Source of the DNA: Stenotrophomonas maltophilia D457 | GTDB lineage: Bacteria > Pseudomonadota > Gammaproteobacteria > Xanthomonadales > Xanthomonadaceae | Assembly (NCBI RefSeq): GCF_000284595.1 | Contig: NC_017671.1 | Span: 3,319,001 to 3,383,000 of the forward strand | DNA length: 64,000 nt | Reading direction: 5' to 3' | Shown here: positions 9,204 through 18,116 of the stretch, piece by piece | Layout: each line of letters begins with the position of its first letter | Position numbering within the stretch: position 1 is the stretch's first letter | Notes under the pieces: generated by a model | The model's database searches: none | What the model was told of the DNA's origin: nothing | The model's input: only the letters and a program-made list of their open reading frames with translations | Made by a program: the position numbers and the translations under genes

Positions 9204-10299
9204 CGATCTGCCCGGGAATGCGCGGGGTGATCGTGCCGACATCGCCGCACTGCGCGCGGTGGCGCAGCGCCTGGTCCATCAGCACCATCGCTACCATCGC
9301 CTCGGCGATCGGGGTGGCGCGGATGCCGACGCAGGGGTCGTGGCGGCCGGTGGTGACCACCTCGACCACGTTGCCGGACGTATCCAGCGACGGGCCCGGC
9401 AGGCGCAGGCTGGAGGTCGGCTTCAACGCGATCGAGGCGACCACCGGCTGGCCGGTGGAAATGCCACCGAGGATGCCACCCGCGTGATTGCTGGCGAAGC
9501 CCTGCGGGGTCAGCAGGTCGCGGTGTTCGGTGCCCTTCTGCGCGGCGCTGGCGAAACCGTCGCCGATCTCCACGCCCTTCACCGCGTTGATGCTCATCAG
9601 CGCGGCAGCCAGTTCACCGTCGAGTTTGCCGTAGATCGGCTCACCCCAGCCCGGCGGCACATTGTCGGCGACCACGTCCACGCGCGCACCGACCGAATCT
9701 CCGGACTTGCGCAGCGCGTCCATGTACGCCTCCAGTTCGGGCACCTGTGCAGCGTGCGGCCAGAAGAACGGGTTGTCTTCCACCGCCGACCAGTCGAAAC
9801 CGGCCGGGGTGATGTCGCCCAGCTGCGACAGGTAGCCACGCACGGTGACGCCGAAGCGCTCGGCCAGCCACTTCTTGGCGACCACGCCAGCGGCCACGCG
9901 CATGGTGGTCTCGCGTGCCGAGGAACGGCCGCCACCGCGCGGGTCGCGGATGCCGTACTTGTGCCAGTAGCTGTAGTCGGCATGGCCCGGCCGGAACTGC
10001 TGGCCGATGTTGGCGTAATCCTTGCTGCGCTGGTCGGTGTTGCGGATCAGCAGCGCGATCGGGGTGCCGGTGGTCAGGCCCTCGTACACGCCGGACAGGA
10101 TCTCGACCTCGTCGGCCTCGCGCCGCGCCGAAGTATGCCGGCTCTTGCCGGTGGCGCGGCGCTGCAGGTCGTGGGCGAATTCGGCCGCGTCCAGCGCCAG
10201 CCCCGGCGGGCAGCCATCGATCACGCAGCCGATGGCCGGCCCGTGCGACTCGCCGAACGTGGTGACGGTGAACAGCTTGCCGAACGAATTGGAGCTCAC
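9196..10299 (-). CDS. aroC: Chorismate synthase
   Basis: AroC converts 5-enolpyruvylshikimate-3-phosphate to chorismate, using reduced FMN, at the end of the shikimate pathway. The 367-residue product begins [19 protein letters not shown], matching the family start. The family signatures [31 protein letters not shown] and [18 protein letters not shown] are present. The initiation codon appears to be GTG at 10297-10299, overlapping the prmB stop as GTGA; an ATG 19 codons upstream lies inside prmB and adds foreign sequence. It is coupled to both prmB and the dehydrogenase gene. Confidence 0.97.
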   Translation of the reverse strand: MSSNSFGKLFTVTTFGESHGPAIGCVIDGCPPGLALDAAEFAHDLQRRATGKSRHTSARREADEVEILSGVYEGLTTGTPIALLIRNTDQRSKDYANIGQQFRPGHADYSYWHKYGIRDPRGGGRSSARETTMRVAAGVVAKKWLAERFGVTVRGYLSQLGDITPAGFDWSAVEDNPFFWPHAAQVPELEAYMDALRKSGDSVGARVDVVADNVPPGWGEPIYGKLDGELAAALMSINAVKGVEIGDGFASAAQKGTEHRDLLTPQGFASNHAGGILGGISTGQPVVASIALKPTSSLRLPGPSLDTSGNVVEVVTTGRHDPCVGIRATPIAEAMVAMVLMDQALRHRAQCGDVGTITPRIPGQIDG

Positions 10300-11225
10300 G
10301 GGCGCTGCGCCGCCAGTTCGGTGATGCGTGCGCTGTGGGCGATCAGCTCGCGGCATTCAACCGCGAAGATACCCATCTGGCCGACCTTGAATTCGATCCA
10401 GGCGAAATCGACTTCCGGCAGCAGCTTGACCAGATGCTGCTCGGATTCGCCCACTTCACAGATCAGCAGGCCGTCCTCGCTCAGGTGCAGCGGGGCATCG
10501 CGCAGGATCTTCAGCACCAGGTCCAGGCCGTCGTCGCCGGCACGCAGGCCCATCTCCGGCTCGTAGGAGTATTCCTGCGGCAGGGCATCGGTCTCGTCGT
10601 TGGTGACGTATGGCGGATTGGTGACGATCAGGTCGTAGTGGCGGCCGGACAGGCCGTTGAACAGGTCCGACTTGATCAGGGTGACGTTGTGCGCCTGCAG
10701 GCGCTCCTTGTTTTCTTCGGCCAGCGACAGTGCATCGTCGCTCAGGTCGACGCCGTCCACCTGCCAGTTCGGGTAGTAGTGGCCCATGGCGATGGCGATG
10801 CAGCCCGAACCGGTGCACAGATCCAGTGCACGGTACACGTCGCGGCCGGCCAGCCACGGCTCGAAGCCGCATTCGATCAGTTCGGCGATCGGCGAGCGCG
10901 GTACCAGGGCGCGCTTGTCGCTCTTGAAGCTCAATCCTGCAAACCAGGCCTCACCGGTCAGGTAGGCGGCCGGGATGCGTTCATCGATGCGGCGCTGGAA
11001 CAGCTCAAGCACGCGCAGCTTTTCGGCCTGCAGCAGGCGCGCCTGGCCGTAGGCCGGGCCGAGGTCGTGCGGCAGGTGCAGGCTGTGCAGCACCAGCTGG
11101 GTGGCCTCGTCCAGCGCGTTGTCGTAGCTGTGCCCGAAGGTCAGCCCGGCTTCGTTGAAACGGCTGGTGCCGTAGCGGATCAGATCGATGATCGTGTGGA
11201 GTTCGGCGGCCGTTTCAGCGGTCAT
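10296..11225 (-). CDS. prmB: Ribosomal protein L3 N5-glutamine methyltransferase
   Basis: PrmB methylates a glutamine of 50S protein L3 using S-adenosylmethionine. The 309-residue protein has the N-terminal helical domain ([20 protein letters not shown]) and the SAM-binding motif [18 protein letters not shown]. The catalytic NPPY motif lies in [22 protein letters not shown] precedes the methyltransferase core, as in PrmB and PrmC. PrmB is preferred over PrmC because of the neighbouring aroC, a typical prmB-aroC pairing, and because prfA is absent. The ATG at 11225 immediately precedes the family N-terminus. Confidence 0.93.
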   Translation of the reverse strand: MTAETAAELHTIIDLIRYGTSRFNEAGLTFGHSYDNALDEATQLVLHSLHLPHDLGPAYGQARLLQAEKLRVLELFQRRIDERIPAAYLTGEAWFAGLSFKSDKRALVPRSPIAELIECGFEPWLAGRDVYRALDLCTGSGCIAIAMGHYYPNWQVDGVDLSDDALSLAEENKERLQAHNVTLIKSDLFNGLSGRHYDLIVTNPPYVTNDETDALPQEYSYEPEMGLRAGDDGLDLVLKILRDAPLHLSEDGLLICEVGESEQHLVKLLPEVDFAWIEFKVGQMGIFAVECRELIAHSARITELAAQRP

Positions 11226-11316
11226 GGCGGTACTGCGGGCAAAGTGGCCCCCGATTATAGGGGCTGGCGCCCGTGGCGGCATCCGTTGCGGCGGAAACGA
11301 TTCGGGCCACAGCCGG

Positions 11317-11322
11317 TATGAT
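11317..11322 (+). promoter_or_regulatory. Possible -10 element upstream of the SCO gene
   Basis: TATGAT lies 26 bases before the SCO-family start codon in a short divergent region with prmB. A clear -35 is not seen at 16-18 bases spacing. Confidence 0.3.
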
Positions 11323-11348
11323 GGGGCCCACTTCGCGCGGGAGCCCCC

Positions 11349-11999
11349 ATGTTCAATCGCAACGCCGGCATCATCCTGCTGATCGCCCTGGCGGCGGGTC
11401 TCGGCCTGCTGGCCGCCCAGCAGGTGTTCGCGCCGAAGCCGCCGGCCAATGCCCCGGCCACCGAAGCGATCACGCTGTACCCGCAGCCGCGCGAACTGCC
11501 TGACTTCAACCTGGCCCAGTCCGACGGCACCCGCCTGATCCCGGGCGAACTGAAGGGCCACTGGACCCTGGTGTTCCTGGGCTTCACCTTCTGCCCGGAC
11601 GTCTGCCCGACCACGCTGGCCGCGCTGGCCGGCGCGCAGAACCAGTGGGAAGCCCTGCCCGACAGCCTGCGCCCACGGGTGCTGTTCATCTCGGTCGACC
11701 CCGACCGCGACAGCGCCACCCGGCTGGGCGAGTACGTGCACGGCTTCCACAAGGACACCCTGGCCGCCACCGCTGACGTTCCCTCGCTGGAGCGCTTCGC
11801 CACCTCGTTGGGCTTCGTGTTCCAGAAGGTGCCGGGCAAGCATTTCGACGAGAACCCCGAGGATTACACCGTCGAGCATTCGGCCAGCTTGGCCGTGCTC
11901 GACCCGCAGGGCCGCCTCGCCGGCCTGGTACGCCCCCCGTTCAACGCGCCGGCGATCGCCCGCGACCTGCAGAAGCTGACCGAGAAAACCGCCCCATGA
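11349..11999 (+). CDS. SCO family copper chaperone for cytochrome oxidase assembly
   Basis: This is a 216-residue membrane-anchored thioredoxin-fold protein. Residues 7-25 are a hydrophobic N-terminal anchor. The CPDVC copper/redox motif lies in [14 protein letters not shown], and the distal copper-ligand His in [12 protein letters not shown]. These are the three residues used by SCO/PrrC proteins to deliver copper to the CuA site of cytochrome c oxidase. The stop overlaps the psd start (ATGA), so the genes are co-translated. No oxidase genes are nearby, so the partner is inferred. Confidence 0.92.
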   Translation: MFNRNAGIILLIALAAGLGLLAAQQVFAPKPPANAPATEAITLYPQPRELPDFNLAQSDGTRLIPGELKGHWTLVFLGFTFCPDVCPTTLAALAGAQNQWEALPDSLRPRVLFISVDPDRDSATRLGEYVHGFHKDTLAATADVPSLERFATSLGFVFQKVPGKHFDENPEDYTVEHSASLAVLDPQGRLAGLVRPPFNAPAIARDLQKLTEKTAP

Positions 12000-12838
12000 G
12001 CCTCACCACCGCCCTGACGTATGCCCTGCCCCACCGCCTGCTGTCCTCGATGGCGCGTTCGCTGGCGTACTCGGACGATCCGCGCGTGTCGCGCTGGCTG
12101 ATCGACACGGTCACCCGCAAGTTCAACGTCAACCTGGACGAAGCGGCCAACCCGGACCCGCGCAGCTATGCGACCTTCAACCAGTTCTTCACCCGTGCGC
12201 TGAAGCCGGGCGCACGCGTGGCCGATGCCGATCCGCGCAGCCTGGTGATGCCGGCCGACGGCCGCATCAGCCAGCTCGGCAGGATCGAGGCCGGCCGCAT
12301 TTTCCAGGCCAAGGGCCAGTCATTCACCGCTGCCGAACTGCTGGGCAGTGACGAGGACGCCAAGCCATACAACGATGGCCTCTACGCCACGGTGTACCTG
12401 TCGCCGCGCGATTACCACCGCGTGCACATGCCGTGGACCGGCACCCTGCGTGAGACCGTGCACGTGCCGGGGCGCCTGTTCAGCGTTGGTCCGGCGGCAG
12501 TGAACGGCGTACCGCGCCTGTTCGCACGCAACGAACGCCTGGTCTGCCATTTCGATACCAGCTTCGGCCCGATGGTCAGCGTGATGGTCGGTGCACTGCT
12601 GGTGTCCGGCGTGGAAACCGTGTGGAGCGGCGAGGAGATTCCGCACTACGGCGACCGCATCACCCGCAAGGACTACCGCGGCCAGGGCATCAGGCTGGAG
12701 CGTTTCGCCGAGATGGCACGCTTCAACTACGGCTCGACCGTGATCGTGCTGCTGCCGCCGGGCGTGGCCGAATTCGCCCCGCAGTTGGGCGCCGAAAGCC
12801 CGGTACAGCTGGGCCAGGCCCTGGCGAAGCTGCGCTGA
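11996..12838 (+). CDS. psd: Phosphatidylserine decarboxylase
   Basis: Psd makes phosphatidylethanolamine in the inner membrane from phosphatidylserine and uses a pyruvoyl group formed by self-cleavage. The 280-residue proenzyme carries [38 protein letters not shown] with the conserved His, and the cleavage site GST in [15 protein letters not shown]. The motif here is YGST where many bacterial enzymes have LGST; the Gly-Ser-Thr core needed for cleavage is intact. It ends one base before a repeat block. Confidence 0.96.
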   Translation: MSLTTALTYALPHRLLSSMARSLAYSDDPRVSRWLIDTVTRKFNVNLDEAANPDPRSYATFNQFFTRALKPGARVADADPRSLVMPADGRISQLGRIEAGRIFQAKGQSFTAAELLGSDEDAKPYNDGLYATVYLSPRDYHRVHMPWTGTLRETVHVPGRLFSVGPAAVNGVPRLFARNERLVCHFDTSFGPMVSVMVGALLVSGVETVWSGEEIPHYGDRITRKDYRGQGIRLERFAEMARFNYGSTVIVLLPPGVAEFAPQLGAESPVQLGQALAKLR

Positions 12839-12853
12839 TAAAAAAGGGACGTA

Positions 12854-12917
12854 AAAAGGGGACGGAGGGGATTAAGTCGTTTATGCATAAACGACTTAAT
12901 CCCCTCCGTCCCCTTTT
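12854..12917. repeat. Perfect 64-bp palindrome of the GGGGACGGAGGGGATTAAG family
   Basis: Each 32-base arm begins AAAAGGGGACGGAGGGGATT and continues AAGTCGTTTATG; the centre is TATGCATA. The arms match without a mismatch. A second copy with a 34-base loop is at 49817-49905. It lies between psd and the convergent RraB-like gene and would form a very strong RNA hairpin in either transcript, so it may also act as a terminator. Confidence 0.9.
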
Positions 12918-12927
12918 CCACAACGGG

Positions 12928-12952
12928 ATGCCGGCCAGCGGCCGGCACTACC
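12928..12952. repeat. Single SMAG-type REP
   Basis: ATGCCGGCCAGCGGCCGGCA followed by CTAC is the inverse-strand form of the GTAG REP seen at 6957-7028. It directly follows the 64-bp palindrome. Confidence 0.8.
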
Positions 12953-12962
12953 GGTACGCGCG

Positions 12963-13310
12963 TTACTGCAGGGCCGGGGCCGGGCCGACGTCCATGCCGT
13001 CGTAGTCTTCCACGCCCTTCTCCGCGGCCAGCGCTGCGAATTCCTGGTTGCGACGGTCCAGCGAGGCTTCGTCGTGGATCTCCACGCGCTCCACATGCAG
13101 CACGTGGAACGGCGCGTCACCCTCTTCCGGATCTTGTTCGAACAGTTCCACGAAGGTGTAGCCCTGCGCCTGCAGGTTCTCTGCCAGTGCCTGCAACGGC
13201 TCAGCAGTGGAGTGCACGAAGAAGTACCCCCACAGCAGCGGGCCGTTGATGTCCCAGTCGGTGTTTTCGCGGAGGTTGGCGAACAGGTTGCGGGTGTCTT
13301 CGAGATCCAT
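12963..13310 (-). CDS. RraB-like ribonuclease E regulator domain protein
   Basis: This 115-residue protein starts MDLEDTRNLFANLRENTDWD. The fold pattern (PLLWGYFFVHSTAEPLQALA, then AQGYTFVELF and HVLHVERVEIH) resembles the RraB/DUF695-type domain that binds and inhibits RNase E in enterobacteria. The start at 13310 excludes about 41 upstream residues that overlap the next gene's control region. It is acidic, as expected for RraB. Role in RNA decay is inferred from family resemblance only. Confidence 0.7.
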   Translation of the reverse strand: MDLEDTRNLFANLRENTDWDINGPLLWGYFFVHSTAEPLQALAENLQAQGYTFVELFEQDPEEGDAPFHVLHVERVEIHDEASLDRRNQEFAALAAEKGVEDYDGMDVGPAPALQ

Positions 13311-13333
13311 GCGGGTTCCAGGGGTCGGGGGAA

Positions 13334-14944
13334 TTACTTGTCGCAGCCCTGCAGCTTCAGCGTCTGGCCGTGGCGCAGGCTGTAGGCCGGGGCCTTCAGG
13401 CCGTTGGCGCGGGCCAGGGTCGGCACGTCGCACTGGAACTTCGCCGCGATGGCGCCCAGGGTCTCGCCCTTGCCCACCTTGTGGCTGCGCACCGGCTTCG
13501 GGCGCGCGGCCGGCGCCGGGCGAGGCGTCGCCACCGCCGCCACCGGCGTGGTCGGCACACTGGTGGAGGCCGCAGCGTCGGCCACCGGCACCACGCCGCC
13601 CACGGCGACGCTGCCGGTGTAGCTGGCCGCGGTCGGGCGCTTGATCGCCGCGTTCAGATCGGCGGTGATCAGGGTGCGGGCCAGGTCGGCACGCGGGCCA
13701 CTGACGCAGTTGCGCTGGTACAGCCCGGCGATGCGGGTGGTGGCGTTGATCAGGGTGCCGGCCGGAATCCAGCCATCGGCTTCATAGCGCGGGTTGAGGT
13801 TGCGCAGCGCGCGCATGTAGCCATCACGGGTGCCGTGGCTGCCCAGGCAGATGGTCAGTTCATAGATGGTGGTGGACTTGGCCAGGCGCAGCGTGGCCGG
13901 CTGCGCGCTGATCTTCGGGAACTCCACGCCATACTGCTGCGGGTGCAGGAAGATCCAGGCCGCGGCAATCACCATCGGCACATAGTCCTTGGTCTCGCCC
14001 GGGAACTGGTTGTAGACACTGTCGGTCCAGAAGCTCTGGCCGGCGCTCTGCTTGAACACGCGTGCGGCACGGCCTTCGCCACCGTTGTAGGCGGCCACCG
14101 ACATTTCCACGTTGTTGTTCAGTTCGCGCAGACGTTCGTTGAGGTAGCTGGCGCTGGCCTCGGCGGCGCTGCGCGCATCGAAGCGCGTGTCGAAGCCGGT
14201 GCCATCCGGGCCGAGGCCGAAGCGACGGCCAGTGGCCGGCATGAACTGCATCAGGCCGGCGGCGCCGGCACGCGAGGAGGCGTGCACGCGGCCGTTGGAT
14301 TCCTTGGCCATGATGCCGAACAGCAGCGCCTCGGGCAGGCCACGCTTCTCCCACTCCGGCCACATCACCGCGCGCAGGTTCTGGTAGTTCTCGTAGCTGG
14401 TCAGCAGCGCAGGACGCATGTCGGTCAGCCAGCGACGGATGCCGGCCTGCACCGCCGGGTTGTACTCGACCATGCTGTCGAAGGCGTGCCGCTTGTCGTT
14501 CAGCAGCGCGGCAGCGCGCGCGGCCTCGGGCACATCCGCGGTCAGCGGGCCGATGTGATCCGGGTCGGCTTCCAGGCGGTCACCCCCCTCGTCGGCCACG
14601 TCATCGCTGGCAGCCGCATCGGCGTCGTGCTTGAGCAGGCGCTTGTAGCTGGCCAGCAGGGTGCCCATCTGGCAGCCCTTCTGCTTCACGCAGTCGTTGA
14701 GGACATCTTCCATGTCCTCCAGCGCGGCGTCGGCCTCGTTGCTGCCCTTGGGGTCGGCATTGGCGACCAGCAGCAGGGCGTCGCTGTAGCGCTTTTCGGC
14801 GACGGTCATGCGCTGCTGCAGCGCATCCACCTTCACCTTGTCCCGGGCCGAAACCCGCTGCGCATGGGCGTCGGGCGCCAGGGAAACCAGGCCGGCCAGG
14901 GCCAGCAGCGGCCAACCGCGGGAAATCAGGACAGGAACGGGCAT
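13334..14944 (-). CDS. Membrane-bound lytic murein transglycosylase D-like protein with C-terminal LysM
   Basis: This 536-residue exported enzyme cleaves peptidoglycan to 1,6-anhydromuramyl products. The signal peptide spans about residues 1-29 (ending PDAHAQR). An SLT domain holds the catalytic Glu in LFGIMAKESNGRVHASSRAG near residue 214, then GLMQFMPATGRRFGL and VAAYNGGEGR, all typical of family 1D. An alanine/proline spacer and one LysM domain (SHKVGKGETLGAIAAKFQC) close the protein at about 490-536. E. coli MltD has two LysM repeats; only one is clear here. No lipobox cysteine is present, unlike true MltD. Confidence 0.9.
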   Translation of the reverse strand: MPVPVLISRGWPLLALAGLVSLAPDAHAQRVSARDKVKVDALQQRMTVAEKRYSDALLLVANADPKGSNEADAALEDMEDVLNDCVKQKGCQMGTLLASYKRLLKHDADAAASDDVADEGGDRLEADPDHIGPLTADVPEAARAAALLNDKRHAFDSMVEYNPAVQAGIRRWLTDMRPALLTSYENYQNLRAVMWPEWEKRGLPEALLFGIMAKESNGRVHASSRAGAAGLMQFMPATGRRFGLGPDGTGFDTRFDARSAAEASASYLNERLRELNNNVEMSVAAYNGGEGRAARVFKQSAGQSFWTDSVYNQFPGETKDYVPMVIAAAWIFLHPQQYGVEFPKISAQPATLRLAKSTTIYELTICLGSHGTRDGYMRALRNLNPRYEADGWIPAGTLINATTRIAGLYQRNCVSGPRADLARTLITADLNAAIKRPTAASYTGSVAVGGVVPVADAAASTSVPTTPVAAVATPRPAPAARPKPVRSHKVGKGETLGAIAAKFQCDVPTLARANGLKAPAYSLRHGQTLKLQGCDK

Positions 14945-15066
14945 TGATGGCACTGTGTGCGAAACAGGCAGGCAGAGTAGCGGCGCCGCCAAGGTCCGGG
15001 CAAGCCGACCTTCGGACCGTCACTGCCGGCGGTTAACATTGGGCTATTCATCACAAGGGCTGGACC

Positions 15067-16572
15067 ATGGATCCGATTCTGCTCGGCAAAGGCATTACCG
15101 ACGATATTGCCGTCACCCTGCTGCCGAAACTCGGCAACCGCCACGGCCTGGTGGCCGGCGCCACCGGTACCGGCAAGACCGTGACCCTGATGACGCTGGC
15201 CGAGGGCTTCTCGCGACTGGGCGTGCCGGTGTTCCTGGCCGATGTGAAGGGCGATGTCTCCGGCCTGGCCGTGCCCGGCAGCGGCGCCGAGAACCTGCTC
15301 CAGCGTGCCGCCGAGATCGGCGTGGCCGACTATGCGCCGGCCGCCAGCCCCACCCTCTTCTGGGACCTGTACGGCAAGCTGGGCCACCCGGTGCGCACCA
15401 CCGTCAGCGAAATGGGCCCGACCCTGCTGGCGCGCATCCTCGAGTTGAACGACACCCAGTCCGGCGTGCTCGACATCGTGTTCAAGCTGGCCGACGACCG
15501 CGGCCTGCTGCTGCTGGACATGGACGACCTGCGCGCCCTGCTCGGCCTCGTCGCCGAGGAGCGCAAGGACATCTCCACCGAGTACGGCCTGGTCAGCGCG
15601 CAGTCGATCGCCGCGATCCAGCGTTCGGTGCTGCGCCTGGCGCAGGACGGTGGCGAGCACTTCTTCGGCGAACCTGCGCTGGAGCTGGCCGACATCATGC
15701 GCGTCAACCACGACGGCCGCGGCATGATCGGCATCCTCGCCGCCGACCAGCTGGTACTCAAGCCCAAGCTGTACTCCACCTTCCTGCTGTGGCTGCTGTC
15801 GGAGCTGTTCGAGCAGCTGCCGGAAGTGGGCGACCTGGACAAGCCGAAGCTGGTCTTCATCTTCGACGAGGCACACCTGCTGTTCGACGATGCGCCGCCA
15901 TCGCTGGTGCAGCGCATCGAGCAGGTGGTGCGCCTGATCCGCTCCAAGGGCGTGGGCGTGTATTTCTGCTCGCAGTTCCCCGACGACGTGCCAGGCAACA
16001 TCCTCGGCCAGCTCGGCAACCGCGTGCAGCACGCACTGCGCGCGTTCACCCCGCGCGACCAGAAGGCGGTGAAGACCGCGGCCGAAACCTTCGTGCCGAA
16101 CCCGAAGCTGGACGTGGCCAAGGTACTGAGCCAGCTCGGCACTGGTGAGGCCCTGGTCTCCACGCTGCAGGACAAGGGCGTCCCTATGCCGGTGCAGCAG
16201 ACCATGATCGCGCCGCCACGCTGCCGGATGGGGCCGATCACCGAAGCCGAACGCGCCCAGGTGCGTGCCGGCAGCCCGGTCGGCAGTCGCTACGACACCG
16301 CGATCAACCGCGAATCGGCCGCCGAACTGCTGGCCCAGCGTGCACAGAAGACTGTCGAACAGGCGCAGGCGCCGGCCGCGCGCAGCCGCGAGCAGGACGA
16401 AGCGCAGGAAGGCGGTTTCGGCCAGGCGATCAAGGATGCGATCTTCGGCACCAAGCGCCGCCAGGGCATGATCGAGACGATGGCCAAGCAGACCACGCGC
16501 ACCGTCGGCACCAAGCTGGGCAACCAGATCGTGCGCGGCATCCTGGGTGGCATCTTCGGCGGAAAGCGTTGA
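15067..16572 (+). CDS. HerA-like ATPase of the DUF853 (YjgR) family
   Basis: This 501-residue cytoplasmic P-loop ATPase has Walker A GATGTGKT at about residues 32-39. VFLADVKGDVSGLA follows, and a Walker B-like KLVFIFDEAHLLF lies near 265. The start MDPILLGKGI matches the DUF853/YjgR family. These proteins resemble the HerA/FtsK helicase-translocase core, but their physiological role is not established. The gene ends with Gly-rich RGILGGIFGGKR, which is common in the family. A palindromic repeat block follows immediately. Confidence 0.88.
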   Translation: MDPILLGKGITDDIAVTLLPKLGNRHGLVAGATGTGKTVTLMTLAEGFSRLGVPVFLADVKGDVSGLAVPGSGAENLLQRAAEIGVADYAPAASPTLFWDLYGKLGHPVRTTVSEMGPTLLARILELNDTQSGVLDIVFKLADDRGLLLLDMDDLRALLGLVAEERKDISTEYGLVSAQSIAAIQRSVLRLAQDGGEHFFGEPALELADIMRVNHDGRGMIGILAADQLVLKPKLYSTFLLWLLSELFEQLPEVGDLDKPKLVFIFDEAHLLFDDAPPSLVQRIEQVVRLIRSKGVGVYFCSQFPDDVPGNILGQLGNRVQHALRAFTPRDQKAVKTAAETFVPNPKLDVAKVLSQLGTGEALVSTLQDKGVPMPVQQTMIAPPRCRMGPITEAERAQVRAGSPVGSRYDTAINRESAAELLAQRAQKTVEQAQAPAARSREQDEAQEGGFGQAIKDAIFGTKRRQGMIETMAKQTTRTVGTKLGNQIVRGILGGIFGGKR

Positions 16573-16584
16573 TCTGCCACGGCC

Positions 16585-16659
16585 GGGGTCAGAGCCCTTT
16601 CCGCTGGAAAGGGATCTGACCCCAGGGTCGGATCCCCCCGCCAGGGAGGGCTCCGACCC
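16585..16659. repeat. Two adjacent palindromes of the GGGGTCAGATC family
   Basis: The first palindrome (16585-16623) has arms GGGGTCAGAGCCCTTTCC and GGAAAGGGATCTGACCCC. The second (16625-16659) has arms GGGTCGGATCCCCC and GGAGGGCTCCGACCC. They fill the herA-like to greB gap. The first shares arms with the palindrome at 62790-62830. Confidence 0.85.
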
Positions 16660-16697
16660 CGCTCCCCGTTCGTCATCCAGAAAAGAAGTCGTATTGC

Positions 16698-17204
16698 ATG
16701 TCGCGTTGGCGTCCCCCCGCAGAAAAAAGCACGGCCCTGATCACCGCCTCCGGGCATGCCCGGCTGAAGGCCGAACTGGATGAGCTGTGGCGCGTGCGCC
16801 GCCCGGAGGTGGTGAAGGCACTGGCCGCGGCCGCCGCGGAAGGTGACCGCTCCGAGAACGCTGAATACACCTATCGCAAGAAGCAGCTGGGCGAGATCGA
16901 CCGTCGCGTGCGCTACCTGACCAAGCGGCTGGAATCACTGCGCGTGGTCGACACCACGCCGACCGACCCGCTGGCGGTGTTCTTCGGCGCATGGGTGGAA
17001 CTGGAGAATGTGGACAGTGGCGAGACCAGCCGCTATCGCATTGTCGGGCCGGATGAGACCGATGCCGGGCTGGGCTGGATCAGCATCGATTCGCCGTTGG
17101 CGCGGGCGCTGCTGAAGAAGCGACTGGATGATGAATTCTCGGTGGAGCTGCCCGGCGGGCAATTCACCTTTGCGGTGATCGGGGTGGAGTACGCGCCGTT
17201 GTAG
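16698..17204 (+). CDS. greB: Transcription elongation factor GreB
   Basis: GreB rescues backtracked RNA polymerase by stimulating transcript cleavage through its secondary channel. The 168-residue product has the N-terminal coiled coil with the acidic tip ([20 protein letters not shown]), including the Asp/Glu pair that coordinates Mg2+. The C-terminal FKBP-like domain includes [20 protein letters not shown]. The motif [13 protein letters not shown], in place of the GreA form, points to GreB. The stop codon TAG is part of the GTAG head of the downstream REP. Confidence 0.95.
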   Translation: MSRWRPPAEKSTALITASGHARLKAELDELWRVRRPEVVKALAAAAAEGDRSENAEYTYRKKQLGEIDRRVRYLTKRLESLRVVDTTPTDPLAVFFGAWVELENVDSGETSRYRIVGPDETDAGLGWISIDSPLARALLKKRLDDEFSVELPGGQFTFAVIGVEYAPL

Positions 17205-17295
17205 AGTCGAGTCATGCCCGACCTCGCTGCCGTTGTAGAGCCGAGCCCATGCTCGGCTGATGGGCAAACGCAGCCGAGCATGGGCTCGGCTCTAC
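17201..17295. repeat. REP cluster between greB and the DUF3025 gene
   Basis: A degenerate unit (GTAGAGTCGAGTCATGC) at 17201 precedes a clean inverted pair at 17235-17295 (GTAGAGCCGAGCCCATGCTC and its complement). The outer GTAG and CTAC supply the TAG stops of both convergent genes. Confidence 0.85.
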
Positions 17296-18116
17296 AACGG
17301 CGGCGGGTATGTGCGCCCCGCACGCAACGGGCGGAAATAATCGGCATTGCGATAGAAGGCGGAATCCTGCACGCCGTGCCAGCCAGGAATACCCGCCAAC
17401 GGCAGGGGCCGCAGCTGCAGCGGATCGGTCACTGCCCTGCCTTCGGCAATGGCCGCAGTCACCGCGTCAACGCAGGCAGCATCGGCATCACCCTGCACCA
17501 CCACGCACTTGCCCACCAGCAATCGCCCCGGCAGCAGTGCCTGTTCCATCAACGCGTGCCCGAATACGGTGGCAATGGCGATGTCACCGCTCTGCCAGCG
17601 CGTTGGCTCGAACAACGCAGGCCAGTCATGCCCATCCCACGCGCGCAGCAACGTGACATCACCCACACGCACGATCACGCCGGTTTCGTCGAACTGGGTC
17701 AAGGCGGCCTGCGCGCGGTTGCGCTGGCCGGGTGGCATGGCTTCGATATGCCGGCACTGCTGCACGTTGAGTGCCCGCTTGAGCTGCGGGTGGGAGGCCC
17801 ACACCAGCGCGTTGAGCAGGTCGTGCCAGTTGTCGGCACGGGTGGCGATGCGCCCCTGCGCGATGCGGGCCTCGTAGTGCAGGCCATCGGCCAGCAACGC
17901 GGCATCCTGTTCGACCAGCTGCCAACCCGGCAGGGACAGGCGTGCGTCAAGCGCCGCGATGGACGGCCAGTGGGGGCCATCCAGCAGATCACGGAAATCC
18001 TGCAGCCCGGCAAACAGCGGCTGCGCGAACACCTGCGGATCGATCGCCGCACGTGGCGGCGGTACGAAGCGCCGGACGCCGCCCCCGTCATTGGCGGCGG
18101 TCGTCGCTGCGGTCAC
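17292..18116 (-). CDS. DUF3025 domain-containing protein
   Basis: This 274-residue protein has the DUF3025 landmark region [22 protein letters not shown] at about residues 95-115, followed by RTRAQ-like basic stretches and FDETGVIVR. No signal peptide or membrane segment is seen, and function is unknown. The start is probably GTG at 18114-18116, overlapping the rimO stop (GTGA), so expression is coupled to rimO. The C-terminal Pro-Pro-Leu and TAG stop are encoded by the flank of the REP. Confidence 0.8.
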   Translation of the reverse strand: MTAATTAANDGGGVRRFVPPPRAAIDPQVFAQPLFAGLQDFRDLLDGPHWPSIAALDARLSLPGWQLVEQDAALLADGLHYEARIAQGRIATRADNWHDLLNALVWASHPQLKRALNVQQCRHIEAMPPGQRNRAQAALTQFDETGVIVRVGDVTLLRAWDGHDWPALFEPTRWQSGDIAIATVFGHALMEQALLPGRLLVGKCVVVQGDADAACVDAVTAAIAEGRAVTDPLQLRPLPLAGIPGWHGVQDSAFYRNADYFRPLRAGRTYPPPL

